Shown here: piece by piece, positions 63,311 to 64,000 of the stretch
Layout of the letters: every line of letters begins with the position of its first letter
Position numbering within the stretch: position 1 is the stretch's first letter
NCBI RefSeq assembly: GCF_027943255.1
Contig: NC_072895.1
Location: 72,108,001 to 72,172,000, forward strand
DNA: 64,000 bases
Reading direction: 5' to 3'
Source: Anastrepha obliqua
Taxonomy: Eukaryota > Arthropoda > Insecta > Diptera > Tephritidae
Notes under the pieces: model-generated
Databases searched by the model: none
What the model was told of the DNA's origin: nothing
The model's input: the letters and a program-made list of their open reading frames with translations, nothing else
Translations under genes and position numbers: made by a program

Positions 63311-64000
63311 CAATCATTGCAATGCGATTTCCTTAGCTTCTTATTTCCTCTCCATTGTTAACAAGCGAAATTTGCCACGAAACGGAGTATAATTTATGAC
63401 TAGACAATGCATACGAACAAAAGCAAAAATAACGGAGCTTTTTTCTGCGAATTTGTTCTTGCCGTTCGCATTCTAAACGGTGTCACAGAATTTATGGCAA
63501 GACTAAGTAGGGGTTTCGAAAAGCTTTTTAACTGCTGAAAGAAACTTTTATTTGAGTCACTATGTTTTGTTATTGTCTGCCTTTTAGTCATGCCGCCTGT
63601 GTATGGACTTATATATTTATATACATATATTTAGGAATAATTATTTGTACATTTTCACATACTCTTAAAGCCTCACAAAAAATACCCACATTCGTTACTC
63701 CTTTATCAAGTCCGCCGAAAAGTATGCTTGGCGTTAGAAACAGAATGATTAAACCGAACTTCCGCCCACAATCATAGCTCAGATTGCTGTTAATTCTGTG
63801 TTTGTACACCTTATTTATACATAATTCAGTTACATGGGTTTATTTTTATTTGTAGTAAGCAGTATTTTAGCAGTCAGATATACACTTGTGCTCACATTTA
63901 TCTTTTTACAGTATTAGCAACATTTTTCATGGTAAATTCTTTATAAAAGTGTAGGTCATTGTATAACGAAACCCATATAAATCAAACGAAACTCAAAAGA
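63311..64000. other. AT-rich window end, nothing recognised
   Basis: No supported feature. Confidence 0.45.

Noticed and set aside
1..64000. CRISPR, operon or bacterial defence system
   Set aside because: No spaced direct-repeat array, ribosome-binding pattern or operon structure; the DNA is clearly insect.

Overview
The window is AT-rich eukaryotic DNA from a fly, most likely a tephritid fruit fly. This rests on insect-type core promoters (TATA plus a (T/A)CAGT initiator), intronless small secreted-protein genes with AATAAA signals, rosa-like DD41D and other Tc1/mariner relics, RTE-like LINE fragments, and a tRNA-derived SINE that I recall from tephritid sequences. No rRNA, tRNA, CRISPR or bacterial feature was seen. 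The species call is inference.

Host genes: seven small, apparently intronless genes for secreted proteins lie between 15.7 and 57.3 kb: 15745-16581 (-), 25557-26075 (+), 31199-31654 (+), 37831-38214 (+), 42919-43383 (-), 55791-56360 (+) and 56594-57346 (-). Six are glycine-rich. All seven share one layout: signal peptide, a short or long propeptide-like stretch, an RxxR furin-type site, then the mature region. In four of them the residue after the site is Gln. Four have a TATA box and a CAGT initiator 31-34 nt apart. I read this as a diverged cluster of proprotein-convertase-processed structural or defence proteins, and I could not match it to a named family.

Mobile DNA fills much of the rest. 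(a) Three fragments of one RTE-like LINE (1-2.4 kb, 7.0-7.5 kb, 11.7-13.2 kb), a second RTE-like tail (17.4 kb) and two weaker LINE remnants (8.6 and 60 kb). (b) A Helitron with clear ends, 13668-14615. (c) Tc1/mariner relics of several lineages: DD41D (2.9, 5.3, 22.3 and 54 kb), DD37D (18.4 and 62.5 kb), DD34D mariner (27.3 kb, nearly full length), two internally deleted mariners with paired TIRs (44.6 and 58.9 kb) and a Tc1-like copy (33.6 kb). (d) Three copies of a long-TIR foldback element with 8-bp target duplications (19.4, 34.6 and 36.0 kb). (e) A tRNA-derived SINE family.

The largest unit is a complete Ty3/gypsy errantivirus-like element, 45998-53713 (-), with identical 352-bp LTRs and a TATA target duplication. 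Its gag and pol are open and joined by a TTTTTTA slippery heptamer, but env lacks its 5' part. The element sits in the AT tail of a SINE.

The stretches between these units are AT-rich, and I could not support a gene in them.
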